Of a stretch of DNA of 34,866 nucleotides, positions 8,895 through 15,721 are shown piece after piece. The position numbers and the translations under genes are program-made. The stretch is taken from contig CALANA010000186.1 of assembly GCA_937925925.1 (NCBI GenBank), forward strand, positions 1 to 34,866. Direction: 5' to 3'. Source of the DNA: an uncultured Chloroflexales bacterium. GTDB taxonomy: Bacteria; Chloroflexota; Chloroflexia; Chloroflexales; Chloroflexaceae. Position 1 is the stretch's first letter; each line of letters begins with the position of its first letter. Under the pieces are notes generated by a model. It saw only the letters and a list, made by a program, of their open reading frames with translations, was not told the origin of the DNA and made no database searches.

Positions 8895-9356
8895 TCAGGC
8901 CGCTGTTTTGATACCATGGTCGCGTAGCAATTTGCGTTGGGTCAATACCCAGAGATTAATGCGATTGTGCATGTCCGAAGAAATCTTGCGAAAGGCCTGT
9001 ATTTTCGTTTCCTCATCTCCCTCAACGAGTACCGGATCGGGGTAGCCCCAGTGAATAGAGTGCGGATCACCGGGAAAGGTAGGACAGGCATCGCGGACTT
9101 TATCACACACCGTAATAATATGGTCAAATTGCTGGTCAAGATACTCACTCAGATCTTTGGTACGGTGATGGGTAATATCTATCCCACTCTCGCGCATCAC
9201 CTGAATTGCCAGCGGATGCACCTCGGCTGCCGGGTTAACGCCTGCGCTAAATACCTCAAAATCTTCTTTACCAATATTGCGGAGAATAGCTTCGGCCATC
9301 TGGGAGCGGGCCGCATTGCCGGTGCAGAGAAACAAGACGCGAATAGGGTGGTTCAT
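8895..9356 (-). CDS. arsC: Arsenate reductase, LMW-phosphatase type
   Basis: This 153-residue cytoplasmic enzyme reduces arsenate to arsenite using thioredoxin. The phosphatase loop CTGNAARS starts at Cys11. The relay cysteines Cys84 and Cys91 lie in VCDKVRDACPTFP, and the leaving-group Asp is in GDPHSIHWGYPDP. All three redox cysteines of the pI258/Bacillus ArsC class are present. ATG 9356 has AGGAGG close upstream. It is the first gene of the ars operon, 98 bp from an ArsR-type operator. Arsenite made by it needs an exporter (ArsB or Acr3), and none is in the window. Confidence 0.93.
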   Translation of the reverse strand: MNHPIRVLFLCTGNAARSQMAEAILRNIGKEDFEVFSAGVNPAAEVHPLAIQVMRESGIDITHHRTKDLSEYLDQQFDHIITVCDKVRDACPTFPGDPHSIHWGYPDPVLVEGDEETKIQAFRKISSDMHNRINLWVLTQRKLLRDHGIKTAA

Positions 9357-9453
9357 GGTTGCCTCCTGAGACAGGGTGGCAGGTTATCTCTGCCTGGACG
9401 TGGATGACCTGCCCCGTGCCTCGCTTTATGCTACAAGCGGATCGCACAGAAAA

Positions 9454-9475
9454 AATATCAATCTGTATTGATATT
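9454..9475. promoter_or_regulatory. Probable ArsR-family operator
   Basis: AATATCAAT and ATTGATATT form a perfect 9-bp inverted repeat around CTGT. It contains ATCAA-N6-TTGAT (9457-9472), the form reported for ArsR sites such as that of the Synechocystis arsBHC operon. It overlaps the -10 box of the predicted ars promoter, so bound repressor would block transcription until arsenite releases it. No arsR gene is visible in the window. Confidence 0.75.
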
Positions 9476-9501
9476 ATAACCGTTACATACAAATTTGTCT
9501 A
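9473..9501 (-). promoter_or_regulatory. Sigma70-type promoter of the arsC-gapdh-arsJ operon
   Basis: Read on the minus strand, TAGACA (9496-9501, five of six to consensus) is followed after exactly 17 nt by a perfect TATAAT (9473-9478). The arsC start codon is about 115 nt downstream. The inverted-repeat operator overlaps the end of the -10. Confidence 0.8.
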
Positions 9502-10349
9502 GTGTCAGTTATCTTTTTCGCTGACACGGGGTACGCGGTCACGTGTGCCCGAACGCGACCGCGTCGCGCACCGGTGGGGCAAAGGCCGCCGGTGCGTTGC
9601 CGTCGCGTCAGCCCACGCAGGTGGGCTTCGTAGCGTGTCGCTCGCTCGTTTACGAGCCGGGCGCTCTGCGATGTTGATGCGGTGCGTCCGGGTGGGTATT
9701 GATCGGGATGTATGGAGTATGGAGTACAGCCCGCCATGCTACCGCCGTGTTGACGGTCAGAGAACACCCTCCAGGAACCCGGTTTCTGTCCATTGTGGAC
9801 AGAACGTGAGCGGCGTGGCCCCGCACCTGCCGAGCCTGCGTCGCGGCGGGGGTGCGGGGGCCTGCGGCCCCCATCCAAGTTCCTTTTCTGGTGCGGCGCG
9901 GCGAAGCCGTGCCCCCCCGCAGGGGGCCGGGGGGTGCGGCAGAGAGGCGCGGAAGACGGATCATAGGATCTGGAACGGCGCAGTCACAATGGTATGAGTC
10001 ATGCAGACAGCCTGCTGCTTTCCTCAGTGCCCACATATCTGTGGTATAATAGAATCCTGATAAGCGAAACTTACATCGTATCAATTACATTCTGCATCGT
10101 GCCGCAATGAAAAATCACTACTCTTCGTATCCCACGAAGTGGGGACAAATGTGCTGAACTCTAGAACCCTATTGCCCGTCATTAGCAACTGGATCTGAAC
10201 ACCCACCGCGTAAATCCTGATGAAGTAGCTACAATCACTGCCTTCCTACCAGCCATCAACCGTCAACTGGTACTTTGTTTTGAATGCACAACAAACAGCA
10301 TTCAGCGTCCAGCCTTGCACTACCCTCGGGTCACAATAGGAGTATTGAA
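9502..10349. other. Non-coding GC-rich stretch between arsC promoter and AI-2E gene
   Basis: No convincing gene is present; the open frames here have low-complexity Arg/Pro/Gly composition. The region holds ACACGGGGTACGCGGTC (9524-9540) and a matching inverted end ACCGCGTAAATCCTGAT (10205-10221), similar to the ends of the element at 30931-31180. It also holds small hairpins such as GCCCAC-GCAG-GTGGGC and a GC-rich repeat at 9790-9965. A lone TATAAT on the plus strand at 10045-10050 has no good -35 and is a weak promoter candidate. Confidence 0.6.
9790..9965. repeat. GC-rich dispersed repeat, copy 1
   Basis: This block includes GGGGGCCTGCGGCCCCCAT and GGTGCGGCGCGGCGAAGCCG. Its reverse complement aligns with 29236-29400: both have CCTCTC(T/C)GCCGC, then a G/C-rich stretch, CGCCGCGC(C/T)GCACC, (A/G)GAAAA(G/A)GAAC, a GGGCCTGCGGCCCCC-like core and CGACGCAGG. 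The two are diverged copies in opposite orientation. Function is unknown. Confidence 0.65.
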
Positions 10350-11678
10350 ATGAACACGGAATGGAGTCGCCCTACACGCTACATTGTCGCGGTAGCGTTG
10401 TCATTACTGGGCCTATATATCTTCTATCTCATCAGCCGCTCAGTCTTGACCCTCTTGATTCTTGCAGCCTTGATTGCCTTCATCGTACGTCCCGTCATCC
10501 ATGACCTGCATCAGCGCTTCAAAATGCCCCGTGCCCTGGCAGTGGTGTTTACCTATCTGGGTGTGGTTATTTTGTTCGTAATAGGCGCTCTATTTTTGAC
10601 TCCCTCCATTGTACGCGCTATAGAGTTCGTAGGAGAATTGGATTATGGTGTATTTATTGATAACAGTTTCACCTGGATCATTGACCAACTGATCGTTATT
10701 CGTGACATCCAGATCCCGCTCGTTGCTCTTGATGATTATGTTGATCAAACTATTACCTCCATCCTACCCGCACTCGAGAATGCTTCAACCACCATTGATC
10801 CTGCTCCACCTCCTGCATCCGCCATTATCCAGTCCATTGGTTCCGCGATAACCGTTACGTTCGGTGTCGCGGCAGGACTGGTCGGATCGGTGCTTTCATC
10901 AATCGTGCTGTTTATCTTCATGATCCTGGCATCGATCCATATGAGTCTGGGCGCACCAGCGTATCGTGAACATATTATGCGCCTGATACCAACGCCTTTT
11001 CACGCCGAAATAACCATCCTGTTTAACCGCATCGGTCATATCTGGGTGGCCTTTTTCCGTGGGCAAATTATCTTGATGGTGATTATGGGTGTTACCACCT
11101 GGCTCGGATTAACGCTTCTGGGGGTACCGGGCGCGATCAGCCTGGGCATTATTGCCGGTTTGCTCGAAGTTATCCCTAATTTTGGGCCAGTCATCGCCGC
11201 GGTGCCAGCAGTGATAGTGGCCTTGCTCCAGGGATCGACTTATTTACCGGTCAATAATCTTCTATTTATGATTATCGTCATTCTGTTCTACTGGCTGTTG
11301 CAGAATCTGGAAAACACTATTCTTGTCCCGCGTGTGCTGGGTGAAGCGGTTGATCTACCGCCGCTGGTCGTTATGACAGGCGTACTGGTGGCGGCTTCAG
11401 TAGGGGGCATTCTGGGCGCGTTGCTGGCAACGCCGATCATTGCCGCCGGGCGAGAGATTGTACAATATGCCTATCGCAAGATCCTGGGCGTAGACCCGTT
11501 TCCTGACGATAATCAATCAGTAGAGAGTACTATGTTGCCGCCTATGAAGGAAGTGCCGGCTATTCTGCCGGAGCTACCGCCAGCCTCGCCTGCACCAATC
11601 GATCCGGCACCGAATCGTGCCGTTAGCTCCGTGAGCATTGAAGAGGAAAACATGCAGGCGGCGAAGCACAAAGCGTAA
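10350..11678 (+). CDS. AI-2E/PerM family membrane transporter
   Basis: This 442-residue multi-span membrane protein of the AI-2E transporter (PerM/YdiK) family contains both autoinducer exporters and ion antiporters. It has an N-terminal pair of helices (ALSLLGLYIFYLISRSVLTL), a less hydrophobic central region, and a C-terminal block with GVPGAISLGIIAGLLEVIPN and PRVLGEAVDLPPLV, the family hallmark region. An earlier ATG at 10284 is possible, but 10350 has AGGAG nine bases upstream, so I chose it. The last roughly 60 residues are Pro/Glu/Ala-rich and cytoplasmic. The C-terminus (AAKHKA) and stop are encoded inside a GCGCAAAGCGTAAA-type repeat. The substrate cannot be told. Confidence 0.85.
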   Translation: MNTEWSRPTRYIVAVALSLLGLYIFYLISRSVLTLLILAALIAFIVRPVIHDLHQRFKMPRALAVVFTYLGVVILFVIGALFLTPSIVRAIEFVGELDYGVFIDNSFTWIIDQLIVIRDIQIPLVALDDYVDQTITSILPALENASTTIDPAPPPASAIIQSIGSAITVTFGVAAGLVGSVLSSIVLFIFMILASIHMSLGAPAYREHIMRLIPTPFHAEITILFNRIGHIWVAFFRGQIILMVIMGVTTWLGLTLLGVPGAISLGIIAGLLEVIPNFGPVIAAVPAVIVALLQGSTYLPVNNLLFMIIVILFYWLLQNLENTILVPRVLGEAVDLPPLVVMTGVLVAASVGGILGALLATPIIAAGREIVQYAYRKILGVDPFPDDNQSVESTMLPPMKEVPAILPELPPASPAPIDPAPNRAVSSVSIEEENMQAAKHKA

Positions 11679-11835
11679 AGCGCAAAGCGCAAAACAGGAG
11701 GATGCTGACGCATACCGAGGCGAAGCGCAAAGCGTAAAGCGCAAGACAGGAGGATGCTGACGCATACCGAGGCGAAGCGTAAAGCGATCAGTCCGCTCAG
11801 CCCGCTTTGCGCTTCGACCGCTTTGCGCTCAGCCC
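11656..11835. repeat. Tandem and inverted GCGAAGCGCAAAGCG repeats
   Basis: A unit of about 52 bp (starting CAGGAGGATGCTGACGCATA) occurs at 11695-11746 and again from 11747. It holds short direct copies of AAAGCGCAAAGCG. The inverted form (CGCTTTGCGCTT) follows at 11799-11835, so the whole can fold on itself. The repeat starts inside the 3' end of the AI-2E gene. A similar string is at 14191-14215 next to hemG. Confidence 0.85.
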
Positions 11836-11856
11836 GCTTTGCGCGGCGCTCGGTTG

Positions 11857-12029
11857 GTCATGCTGAACGGAGCGAAGCGGAGTGAAGAATCTCGGCGCAG
11901 CACTCCGTTTCGCTGAACCCCTGGGAATTTTGCGCAAAAATAGGGTGACATAGCGGGGCCTGGCACGGCCATGTGGCATTGACAACCAGCGTGCCGTACA
12001 CTTCGCGCTGGGCATGCCCAAAATTCCGT
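11857..12029. other. Dispersed GGTCATGCTGAACGGAGCGAAG repeat and spacer
   Basis: GTCATGCTGAACGGAGCGAA at about 11858-11877, followed by AGAATCTCGG and CTCCGTTTCGCTGAAC, forms an imperfect hairpin. It is a member of the TGAGCGGAGCGAAG-type repeats spread through many environmental genomes. The remaining bases up to the convergent pucC-like gene show nothing recognisable. Confidence 0.6.
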
Positions 12030-13337
12030 TCACATATCCCCCGCCACGGCCAGCACCTGCACCAGGTCGGGGTGTTCTTGCTCGGCGCGGAAGGCCTTGA
12101 CATCAATGCCCCGCAGCAGCAACAGCGAGCAACACAGAATCAGCGCATTGATCAGGTACACGCTGATGTAGCCGCCCAGTGGGTTATCACTGACAAAGGT
12201 TATCACATCGCGGCCCACGCCGTTGAGCATAGAGCCTGTCCCACGCGCCAGCGCATCAGCTACGCCCCAGGCCCCGATGAATAGGCCCGCCCGTTCTGGC
12301 GTGGTCATATCGAGCATGAGCGCCAGGTTGGTGGTGGTGGCGATGCCGGTGCCCAGGCCGAGCATGACGATACCCGGGAAGAAGATCACCTGCGCTTGAA
12401 CCATACCGCTCACGGCGATCAGCATCATGCCCAGTGCAGCCAGCGCTGCTCCCAGGAACGCACCGCTCTTCTTCGACATCCAACGGCTCAAAGCCAGACC
12501 ATATAGCAGCAGCGAGAACAGCGTCGCGCTGCCCCAGAGCGCTGTCAGCATGGTTGACTGCTCAATATTCATGCCAAACGCCCGTGCGCCAAACGGCTCC
12601 AGCAGGAGATCCTGGCCGAGAATAGCCGCCAGCAGCAAGATTAAGTACAGAAAGAAACGCCGTGCCTGTGGGTTGTTGATCACCGCCTGTACTGCCACAC
12701 GCTGACTATAGCGCTCCTTCAGCCGCACCGTCTGATTGCGCGGCTCCAGGCCCACCAGTCCCAGCACAATCAGGCCCATGCCGACCAGTCCCACCGTGCG
12801 GAACGAGCGGATGAGCTGGGCATCGCTGTAGGGTTCCAGCGAACTGCCCAGCAGACGCGCCGACGTAATGATGCCAATAAACATCATCACCCACATCAGC
12901 GCAATCACCCGTGAGCGTTGTTTCTCACCAAAGAGATCGCTGGCAAGCGACAGGTACGCAACGACCGACAGATTGTAGCCCATACCCCAGATCAAAAACA
13001 CCACCAGACCCAACCCGAATCCCGGCCAGAAATTACGATTCATTAGCAGTGCGGCGTATGGTGTCAGCATCATCCCCACCATATTGAGCGTAATGCCCAA
13101 CGCGATATACGGCGTGCGCCGATAGCCCCAGAGGGGATGTGTATCCGAGTACTGGCCGATCCAGATCTGCGTTGGTGAGAGGAGATAGGGCAGAATAACC
13201 ATCAGCGCGACGACCGTGGCCGGTATGCCCATATCGTTGATCATAATCCGGTTCAACACGCTGTTGATCGCCACAAAGGTGAGTGCCAGGGACGCATGCA
13301 ACAGCCCGAGGCGCATATTTCTGACAAAAGAGAGCAT
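12030..13337 (-). CDS. PucC/LhaA/Bch2-family major facilitator protein
   Basis: This 435-residue inner-membrane protein belongs to the PucC family of the major facilitator superfamily, which helps assemble light-harvesting complexes or deliver bacteriochlorophyll. It has about 12 spans. Family marks include NRIMINDMGIPATVVAL, LLSPTQIWIGQYSDTHP, GYRRTPYIALG, GMGYNLSVVAYLSLASDL and LGLGTGIATTTNLALMLDM. ATG 13337 has GAGAGGAG upstream. It is the last gene of the bacteriochlorophyll run, after a small unknown gene and hemG, which supports a pigment-related role. Whether it is PucC, LhaA or Bch2 in function cannot be separated from sequence. Confidence 0.9.
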   Translation of the reverse strand: MLSFVRNMRLGLLHASLALTFVAINSVLNRIMINDMGIPATVVALMVILPYLLSPTQIWIGQYSDTHPLWGYRRTPYIALGITLNMVGMMLTPYAALLMNRNFWPGFGLGLVVFLIWGMGYNLSVVAYLSLASDLFGEKQRSRVIALMWVMMFIGIITSARLLGSSLEPYSDAQLIRSFRTVGLVGMGLIVLGLVGLEPRNQTVRLKERYSQRVAVQAVINNPQARRFFLYLILLLAAILGQDLLLEPFGARAFGMNIEQSTMLTALWGSATLFSLLLYGLALSRWMSKKSGAFLGAALAALGMMLIAVSGMVQAQVIFFPGIVMLGLGTGIATTTNLALMLDMTTPERAGLFIGAWGVADALARGTGSMLNGVGRDVITFVSDNPLGGYISVYLINALILCCSLLLLRGIDVKAFRAEQEHPDLVQVLAVAGDM

Positions 13338-13390
13338 TCGTTTCTCCTCTCAACTGGTCAGACGACGAACAGAAGACTGGGCGACGACAG

Positions 13391-13541
13391 GAGGATGCGA
13401 GGATGCGGAGGATATGAGGATGCGAGGATGCGAGGATGCGAGGATGCGAGGATGCGCGAAATCCTTGCCTCATCGTCTCATTGCTTCGTCGCCTCCTCAC
13501 CTCATCGCTTCATCGCTTCATCGCCTCGTCGCCTCGTTGCC
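13391..13541. repeat. Two period-8 microsatellites upstream of the pucC-like gene
   Basis: GAGGATGC repeats in tandem from 13391 to 13456 (seven units, one interrupted). A second, different octamer tract of the TCATCGCT/TCGTCGCC type runs from about 13471 to 13541. They fill the 236-bp gap between the pucC-like start and the 103-residue gene. Partial complementarity of GGATGCGA and TCATCGCC may allow folding. Confidence 0.9.
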
Positions 13542-13573
13542 CTTAATAACCTATGACCTGAACGTGTCTGACC

Positions 13574-13885
13574 CTACATCGGAACAATCTGCCGCACAAA
13601 CATACCGCCATCGCTGCTCTGACGTACCACGGTGATGACTGCATTAACCACCTCATGCCAGCGATCTGACCAGTCTTCGGTCTCCGGTGCCCACAACGCC
13701 TGCTCCAGCGAGGTCGCAATGGTCGAGGCCTGGCTAGGCAGGATGGTCAGGTTGCCACCAGTGCGATAATCTGCGTCCGGCTCCCACTCAAACTCTTCCG
13801 CCAGATCAAAAATAGCATGTAATTCCGCCAGTGTAACATCTATCTGATCACCGCGATCGTTGTAAATGGTATACGTGTTGTCCAT
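13574..13885 (-). CDS. Conserved-looking small protein of unknown function
   Basis: I do not recognise this 103-residue acidic protein. It starts MDNTYTIYNDRGDQIDVTLA and continues with a helix-like stretch ELHAIFDLAEEFEWEP. A Trp-rich patch (ALWAPETEDWSDRWHE) precedes a hydrophobic VVNAVITVVRQ segment near the end. It has no cysteines, signal peptide or clear membrane span. An upstream ATG at 13987 would run through repeat DNA. The ATG at 13885 has AAAGGAT nearby and gives ordinary coding composition, so I chose it. It sits between hemG and the pucC-like gene on the same strand, which suggests a role in pigment synthesis or photosystem assembly, but that is inference. Confidence 0.7.
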   Translation of the reverse strand: MDNTYTIYNDRGDQIDVTLAELHAIFDLAEEFEWEPDADYRTGGNLTILPSQASTIATSLEQALWAPETEDWSDRWHEVVNAVITVVRQSSDGGMFVRQIVPM

Positions 13886-13958
13886 ATGTGCTATCCTTTT
13901 GTTATCCTCTTGCTCCTTCGCTCTGGCCTGCATGGGCAGGATTATAACCTTCGTCCCA

Positions 13959-14176
13959 CTTGGAAGATGGCATATGGAAGATAGCATATGCGGATAAGCT
14001 CCGTCTGAACGTTCGAGCGCTTGAGCGCTTGCACGCGTGAGCGCTTCAACGCTTCTGCCTGTGCAACGTCAGCGGCGGGTGGCCGTTGAGGATGTCGCAG
14101 GCGGTGATTGGGCGCGAGCGCGAGGTGGCGACGTAGCGCGTCCCCATATGCCATCTTCCATATGCCATCTTCCAAG
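13959..14176. mobile_element. 218-bp element with 32-bp inverted ends
   Basis: The 32 bases at 13959-13990 (CTTGGAAGATGGCATATGGA...) match the reverse complement of 14145-14176 at 30 of 32 positions. Each arm is itself a doubled GGAAGATGGCATATG. The interior carries GAGCGCTT octamers and the sequence AGCTCCGTCTGAACGTTCGA. The latter also occurs, next to another GGAAGATGGCATAT, at 22745-22790 upstream of bchL. No gene fits inside. It looks like a non-autonomous, MITE-like element. Confidence 0.75.
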
Positions 14177-14219
14177 GGAGTTGTGCGCTCAGGCCGCTTT
14201 GCGCTTTGCGCCTCGCTCC

Positions 14220-15644
14220 TCATCGCGTTGATGTCGGGATCGGCGAGCAGTGGCGCAACGTCCCCATGCGGGCAATCCGCTCCACGAGTGCCTGACCGTT
14301 TAGCCAGCAGCGCTCAACGCTGACCCCATCACGATAGTTGCCCAGCAGGTGCAATCCTGGATAGCTCGCCTCCAGCCGCGACAGCACGGTCATGCGCTGG
14401 GCGTGGCCGGCCACATATTGCGGGATCGAGCGTTTCCAGCGTGTGACATTCGTCAGCAATGGCTCGCCGCAGGCACCCACCAGCGCCTGCTGTTCATGCT
14501 GAACGAGAAACAGCAACTGCTGGTCATCTTGTTCAAGCATGCGTGGATGGCGTGCTCCACCCACAAACGTTGTCAGCAACACCGTGTTGTCCGGTGCCCG
14601 GCCAGGAAACAGCGACGATGTCCAGAGTGTTCCCAGGATCTGCCGCCACTCACCGCTGGGGCAGAGCATCCCAAAGCCATCCAGCGGGTGGCTGACATCA
14701 TTGCGGCGATAGCCCAGATGGACAATAGCCAGCGGCGCATAGGGAATGGCGCGTAATACCTGCGCGGCCGTTGTATCAAGCCGTTCCACCAGTGAGGCAG
14801 CGACATCGGCTGGTGTCGCCAGAATGATCTGCGCACTCGTGAGCGTTTCCGGTTGCCCATTGCGGGTCACCGTCAACTGCCAGTTGCCATGCGCTGACTG
14901 CAACGCCGTCGCTGACGTGTTGAGCCACACCCGCTCGTTGCCCAATGCACCAGCGATGGCCTGCGGCCAGGTGATCAACCCTTTCCGAAAGGTAAACATC
15001 TCACTGCGCATCCGCGCCGGTTTTGGGCGTCCCTCATCAATCTGCGCTCGCTTGCGCCCCAGTATCATGCCCAGCACAATACTGCCATGGCTCTGCTCGG
15101 CTTCCCACAGGCTGGGAAATGCAGCACGCATTGAGGTTTCGGACGGATCCCCGGCATACACGCCTGACACAAAGGGATCGACCAACCGTTGCGCTGCTTC
15201 AGCCCCAAGGCGCCGTGTGCAAAACGAAGCAATGCTCTCATCAGGCATAGGGGTGCGAGGTAGGAACGGCTCAGCCAGCAACCGCAGCTTGCCTCGCGTC
15301 GAGAGAACCTTGCTCGCGAAGAAGGCGGGCGGCGAAGTAGGTAACAACTCCAACTGGTCGTTGATCAACACAAAGCGCCTCCCGCTCCGTCGGTCGGCTA
15401 CCAGGCGCTGGGAGGCAATACCCAGTCCGGCAAAATGCTCCCAGAGGACGGGATCTTTGCTCACCACCGTATTAGGGCCATGTTCCAGCACAAAGCCCTC
15501 CGCCGTACGTTCGCTACGGATCGAGCCGCCTACGGTATCGCGTGCCTCAACGACCAGCACCGACGCGCCGCGTTGATGCAGCGCATCGGCTGCGCTCAAG
15601 CCACTGATCCCCGCGCCGACAACGATCGCATCGTAGGTTGTCAT
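14220..15644 (-). CDS. hemG: Protoporphyrinogen oxidase (HemG/HemY flavoprotein)
   Basis: This 474-residue FAD enzyme oxidises protoporphyrinogen IX to protoporphyrin IX, the branch-point substrate for BchH. The N-terminal dinucleotide fold VVGAGISGLSAADAL is at residues 8-22, followed by VVEARDTVGGSIRSE. The flavin-proximal EHGPNTV and the C-terminal LLGNYRDGVSVERC are diagnostic for the HemY/PPOX family. Length is normal. It is 77 bp downstream of hemN in the same direction. The stop codon is directly followed by a GCGCAAAGCGCAAAGCG repeat. The HemY type normally uses oxygen as acceptor, which is at odds with the oxygen-independent HemN and BchE beside it. Confidence 0.93.
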   Translation of the reverse strand: MTTYDAIVVGAGISGLSAADALHQRGASVLVVEARDTVGGSIRSERTAEGFVLEHGPNTVVSKDPVLWEHFAGLGIASQRLVADRRSGRRFVLINDQLELLPTSPPAFFASKVLSTRGKLRLLAEPFLPRTPMPDESIASFCTRRLGAEAAQRLVDPFVSGVYAGDPSETSMRAAFPSLWEAEQSHGSIVLGMILGRKRAQIDEGRPKPARMRSEMFTFRKGLITWPQAIAGALGNERVWLNTSATALQSAHGNWQLTVTRNGQPETLTSAQIILATPADVAASLVERLDTTAAQVLRAIPYAPLAIVHLGYRRNDVSHPLDGFGMLCPSGEWRQILGTLWTSSLFPGRAPDNTVLLTTFVGGARHPRMLEQDDQQLLFLVQHEQQALVGACGEPLLTNVTRWKRSIPQYVAGHAQRMTVLSRLEASYPGLHLLGNYRDGVSVERCWLNGQALVERIARMGTLRHCSPIPTSTR

Positions 15645-15703
15645 TGCTCTTTCACTCCTAAGATAAAGTGTACCGTTACTCTACCCGTTAAGCCACATGT
15701 AGG

Positions 15704-15719
15704 AACGACTTTAGTCGTT
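15704..15719. repeat. AACGACT-TT-AGTCGTT palindrome at the hemN stop
   Basis: This is a perfect 7-bp inverted repeat with a two-base centre, preceded by GTAGG. It lies two bases beyond the hemN stop codon, in the hemN-hemG gap. The AGGAACGACTTTAGTCGTT pattern is a common dispersed palindrome in several phyla. It could act as a short RNA hairpin between the two genes. Confidence 0.75.
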
Positions 15720-15721
15720 GT

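Noticed and set aside
10045-10050. TATAAT as promoter of the AI-2E gene
   Set aside because: No acceptable -35 at 16-18 nt and 300 nt from the start codon; kept only as a weak note.
9483-10084. Overlapping open frames on both strands in the GC-rich gap upstream of the AI-2E gene
   Set aside because: Arg/Pro/Gly-rich low-complexity products, overlaps on both strands, and a diverged copy of the same DNA at 29236-29400 show repeat DNA rather than genes.
13959-14176. Possible insertion sequence with a transposase
   Set aside because: The interior is only about 150 bp and holds no coding frame, so at most it is a non-autonomous element.
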